From CAZUMW01 sp964621615 (GTDB taxonomy: Bacteria; Desulfobacterota; WTBG01; CAIYCZ01; CAIRTM01): DNA of 64,000 nt. A program made the position numbers and the translations under genes. The notes under the pieces were generated by a model, which made no database searches, had not been told where the DNA came from, and was given only the letters and a program-made list of their open reading frames with translations. Positions 62,279-64,000 of this stretch are shown in pieces. The first letter of the stretch is position 1. Each line of letters begins with the position of its first letter. The stretch is taken from positions 186,001 through 250,000 of the forward strand of contig CAZUMW010000002.1 in assembly GCA_964621615.1 (NCBI GenBank), in the 5' to 3' direction.

Positions 62279-63771
62279 CAAACCAGATAAAGCACATCAA
62301 ACAGAGGCTGATTATATGCCTTGCGCTGGCGGCGGCCATGTTTGCCGTGCCGGCAGGAGCGGCGCCGGAGCGCCTGTTTGTAGTGACGACAGATTATGAG
62401 ACCGGGGGCTATGCCGTTTTCAAACCCGGCGGCACCGCTGTGCAAAAAAGCGTGGGGACAGTTTTTCAGGACGCAGTTGCCCGCAGCTTCGGGAACAGGA
62501 TATATGTTGTCGAGCGGTGGCACGGGGACAATATTCTTGTGCTTGACCGGTCGGATGTGAGCGAGCCGGTTTTGCAGTTTTCGGTGGGCAGCGGGACAAA
62601 CCCCCACGACTTTCTGCTGCTGAGTAGCACCAAAGCCTATGTCACCCTGTATGAGCGGGCGGAAATGCTTATTGTGGACCCATCGGCCGGCCGCATCACC
62701 GGAACCATCGATTTGTCAGGCTTTGCCGACAGCGACGGCATACCGGAGATGGACCTTATGGTGCGCTGCCATGGCAGGGTGTTTGTTTCCCTGCAGCGCC
62801 TGGACCGGAACGCTCTGTTTCAGCCCAGCGGCCGGAGCTGCATTGCTGTTATCGATCCTGAAGCAGATACCGTAATCGATGCACAGCCTGATCAGCCGGG
62901 AGTTCAGGGAATTGATTTGTCATTTACCAACCCGGTCGACATGCAGTATGTCGGTGCCGCCGATGCACTTATTGTTGCCGGCGCCGGCAGCTTTTACAGC
63001 GCCGGGGACGGCGGGCTTGAGCGCGTTGACCCGGAAGCGCTTTCAAGCGACGGCACGGTCATGACAGAGCAGGAGCTGGGCGGGCAGCTCGGCGGGGCGC
63101 TCGGCACCCTGAGCATGGTCGGGGACACAGAAGGGTATGCCATTGTTATGACCGAAGACTGGGCAGCGTCGCAGGTTGTCCGCTTCAATCTGAGAGACCG
63201 CAGCGCAAAAACGATCCACGCGCCGGGAAACGGCTTTGTCCATGCCGATGTGCGCGTCCATGGCGGCCGACTGTATATATGCGACCGCAGCATGAGAAGT
63301 CCCGGCGTCCGCGTTTTCGACACCGCAACCGACCGCGAGATAACAGAAGAGCCCATCGACACCGGGCTGCCGCCGTTTTGTCTGGTGCGCGCAGGAGGTG
63401 AGCCTGCTTCTGCCTCTGATGCAGCGGATTCTGATAATCAGACCGGGCCGGGAGCGGGCGGCCGGTATCTGACGGCGCTGGTGTCGCCGTCACCCCTGCC
63501 GCTGTATACGGATGTGCTGCTTTTTAACGACGACGGGTCATTTGCTATGAAAAAGCTTTCAGTGCATGGAAGCGGCGAGTATTACACCCTCGGGAAGCAT
63601 ATGTTCTACTTTGTTTTTACCGGAGGAGCCGCTGCGGATATTCAGTTTCTGCAGGGAGCAGGCGTTTTTCTTTCCGGCCCGCAAAGGAATATGATCGCCG
63701 GCTGCGGCACGCTGATGATTGATTATTCATCGCTGCCGTTTGTGTTCACCGGCGTGGAAGTTTTTCAGTAA
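62275..63771 (+). CDS. Secreted beta-propeller protein of the B12 operon (BtuG-like role?)
   Basis: 498 residues with a signal peptide (RLIICLALAAAMFAVPAGA) and no lipobox Cys. Residues about 30-385 contain YVTN/YncE-type propeller strands (RIYVVERWHGDNILVLDRSD, AYVTLYERAEMLIVDPSAGR, SCIAVIDPEADTVIDAQPD, VHGGRLYICDRSMRSPGV). From about 400 a second domain (RYLTALVSPSPLPLYTDVLL, AADIQFLQGAGVFL) is not recognised. It sits between btuD and a TonB receptor under a B12 riboswitch. The Bacteroides BtuG is a propeller that passes B12 to BtuB, so a cobalamin-binding role is a good hypothesis; no proof in the sequence. Confidence 0.75.
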   Translation: MTNQIKHIKQRLIICLALAAAMFAVPAGAAPERLFVVTTDYETGGYAVFKPGGTAVQKSVGTVFQDAVARSFGNRIYVVERWHGDNILVLDRSDVSEPVLQFSVGSGTNPHDFLLLSSTKAYVTLYERAEMLIVDPSAGRITGTIDLSGFADSDGIPEMDLMVRCHGRVFVSLQRLDRNALFQPSGRSCIAVIDPEADTVIDAQPDQPGVQGIDLSFTNPVDMQYVGAADALIVAGAGSFYSAGDGGLERVDPEALSSDGTVMTEQELGGQLGGALGTLSMVGDTEGYAIVMTEDWAASQVVRFNLRDRSAKTIHAPGNGFVHADVRVHGGRLYICDRSMRSPGVRVFDTATDREITEEPIDTGLPPFCLVRAGGEPASASDAADSDNQTGPGAGGRYLTALVSPSPLPLYTDVLLFNDDGSFAMKKLSVHGSGEYYTLGKHMFYFVFTGGAAADIQFLQGAGVFLSGPQRNMIAGCGTLMIDYSSLPFVFTGVEVFQ

Positions 63772-64000
63772 TGAATCGTACAACGGTAGCGCAGACCCTC
63801 GCCGGGATATTGGCTGTTATGACGGCCGCAGGGGTAATTAGTGCCGGGATCCCGGGCGCACGCGCAGAAGACGCCTACGATATCGGCGAGGTGATTGTCA
63901 GCGCCAAGCCCGAAGGCGGCGATACAACCGGCCAGGAGGACGCGACCGGATTTACCACGGTTATTCACGTCGAGGACCTGCCCTCGCAGGTGACCACGGT
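63771..64000 (+). CDS. btuB: TonB-dependent cobalamin receptor (N-terminus; runs off window)
   Basis: 76 codons are present. Signal peptide (TLAGILAVMTAAGVISA, ends near ARA), then a TonB-box/plug opening (YDIGEVIVSAKPEG, GFTTVIHVEDLPSQVTT) typical of outer-membrane receptors. Starts in a TAATG overlap with the propeller gene. Being last in a B12-riboswitch operon, it is probably the BtuB receptor. The barrel lies outside the window. Confidence 0.8.
   Translation, partial: MNRTTVAQTLAGILAVMTAAGVISAGIPGARAEDAYDIGEVIVSAKPEGGDTTGQEDATGFTTVIHVEDLPSQVTT

Overview
The window reads as one chromosomal stretch of an anaerobic, Gram-negative bacterium, most likely of the Desulfobacterota (former Deltaproteobacteria). 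The evidence is the rimP-nusA-infB-ylxP-rbfA-truB-rpsO-pnp-M16 order, a LuxR regulator of a type I associate with that phylum, a DMSO-reductase-family enzyme with a four-cluster ferredoxin subunit, an outer-membrane TonB receptor and a V/A-type ATPase. The taxonomic call is inference; no rRNA gene is present.

Layout. 1-1344: minus-strand FAD-linked oxidase running off the left edge. 1.35-3.3 kb: accessory patch with an orphan secreted dockerin-type protein and a frameshifted tyrosine-integrase remnant against the 3' end of tRNA-Thr(CGT). 3.4-8.5 kb: metallo-hydrolase, lon, thiL, larB. 8.5-11.1 kb: repeat-like intergenic DNA, then two small genes coupled to RNase E/G. 11.1-13.98 kb: molybdopterin oxidoreductase and its Fe-S subunit. 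13.9-18.1 kb (minus): FAD reductase, PfkB/adenosine kinase, phosphomannomutase, methylmalonyl-CoA epimerase. 18.4-25.6 kb: LuxR regulator, PilZ protein, a 1219-residue secreted beta-helix protein, and an O-antigen-ligase-like protein with added HTH-like and TPR parts; this looks like a surface or envelope region. 25.7-35.3 kb: complete V/A-type ATPase operon in the order H-I-K-E-C-F-A-B-D plus a small membrane protein. Its rotor subunit carries the Na+-binding residues known from Enterococcus NtpK. 35.3-38.1 kb: CBS protein, map, def, phosphopantetheinyl transferase. 38.1-48.4 kb (minus): tRNA-Gly(CCC) and the translation/RNA-processing operon. 48.5-57.4 kb: lepB, a 1430-residue propeller/histidine-kinase/receiver/cyclase protein, a TrmH-family methyltransferase, sixA, nadE and a HEAT-repeat protein. 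57.4-58.9 kb (minus): a B12-binding radical SAM protein. 59.2-64 kb: a consensus promoter, a cobalamin riboswitch with a terminator, btuF-btuC-btuD, a secreted beta-propeller protein and the start of a TonB-dependent receptor.

The most interesting system is the riboswitch-controlled B12 uptake operon. It inserts a secreted beta-propeller protein between the inner-membrane ABC transporter and the outer-membrane receptor, an arrangement that recalls BtuG-BtuB of Bacteroides but probably has an independent or under-described origin. Next are the kinase-cyclase fusion, the Na+-type ATPase operon with a membrane-anchored subunit C and a terminal small membrane protein, and the PilZ/LuxR/beta-helix neighbourhood. 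Two genes (9103 and 23766) have -10 boxes placed so that their mRNAs may be leaderless. Start codons were moved from the longest reading frame wherever a Shine-Dalgarno sequence, an overlap or family length supported it.
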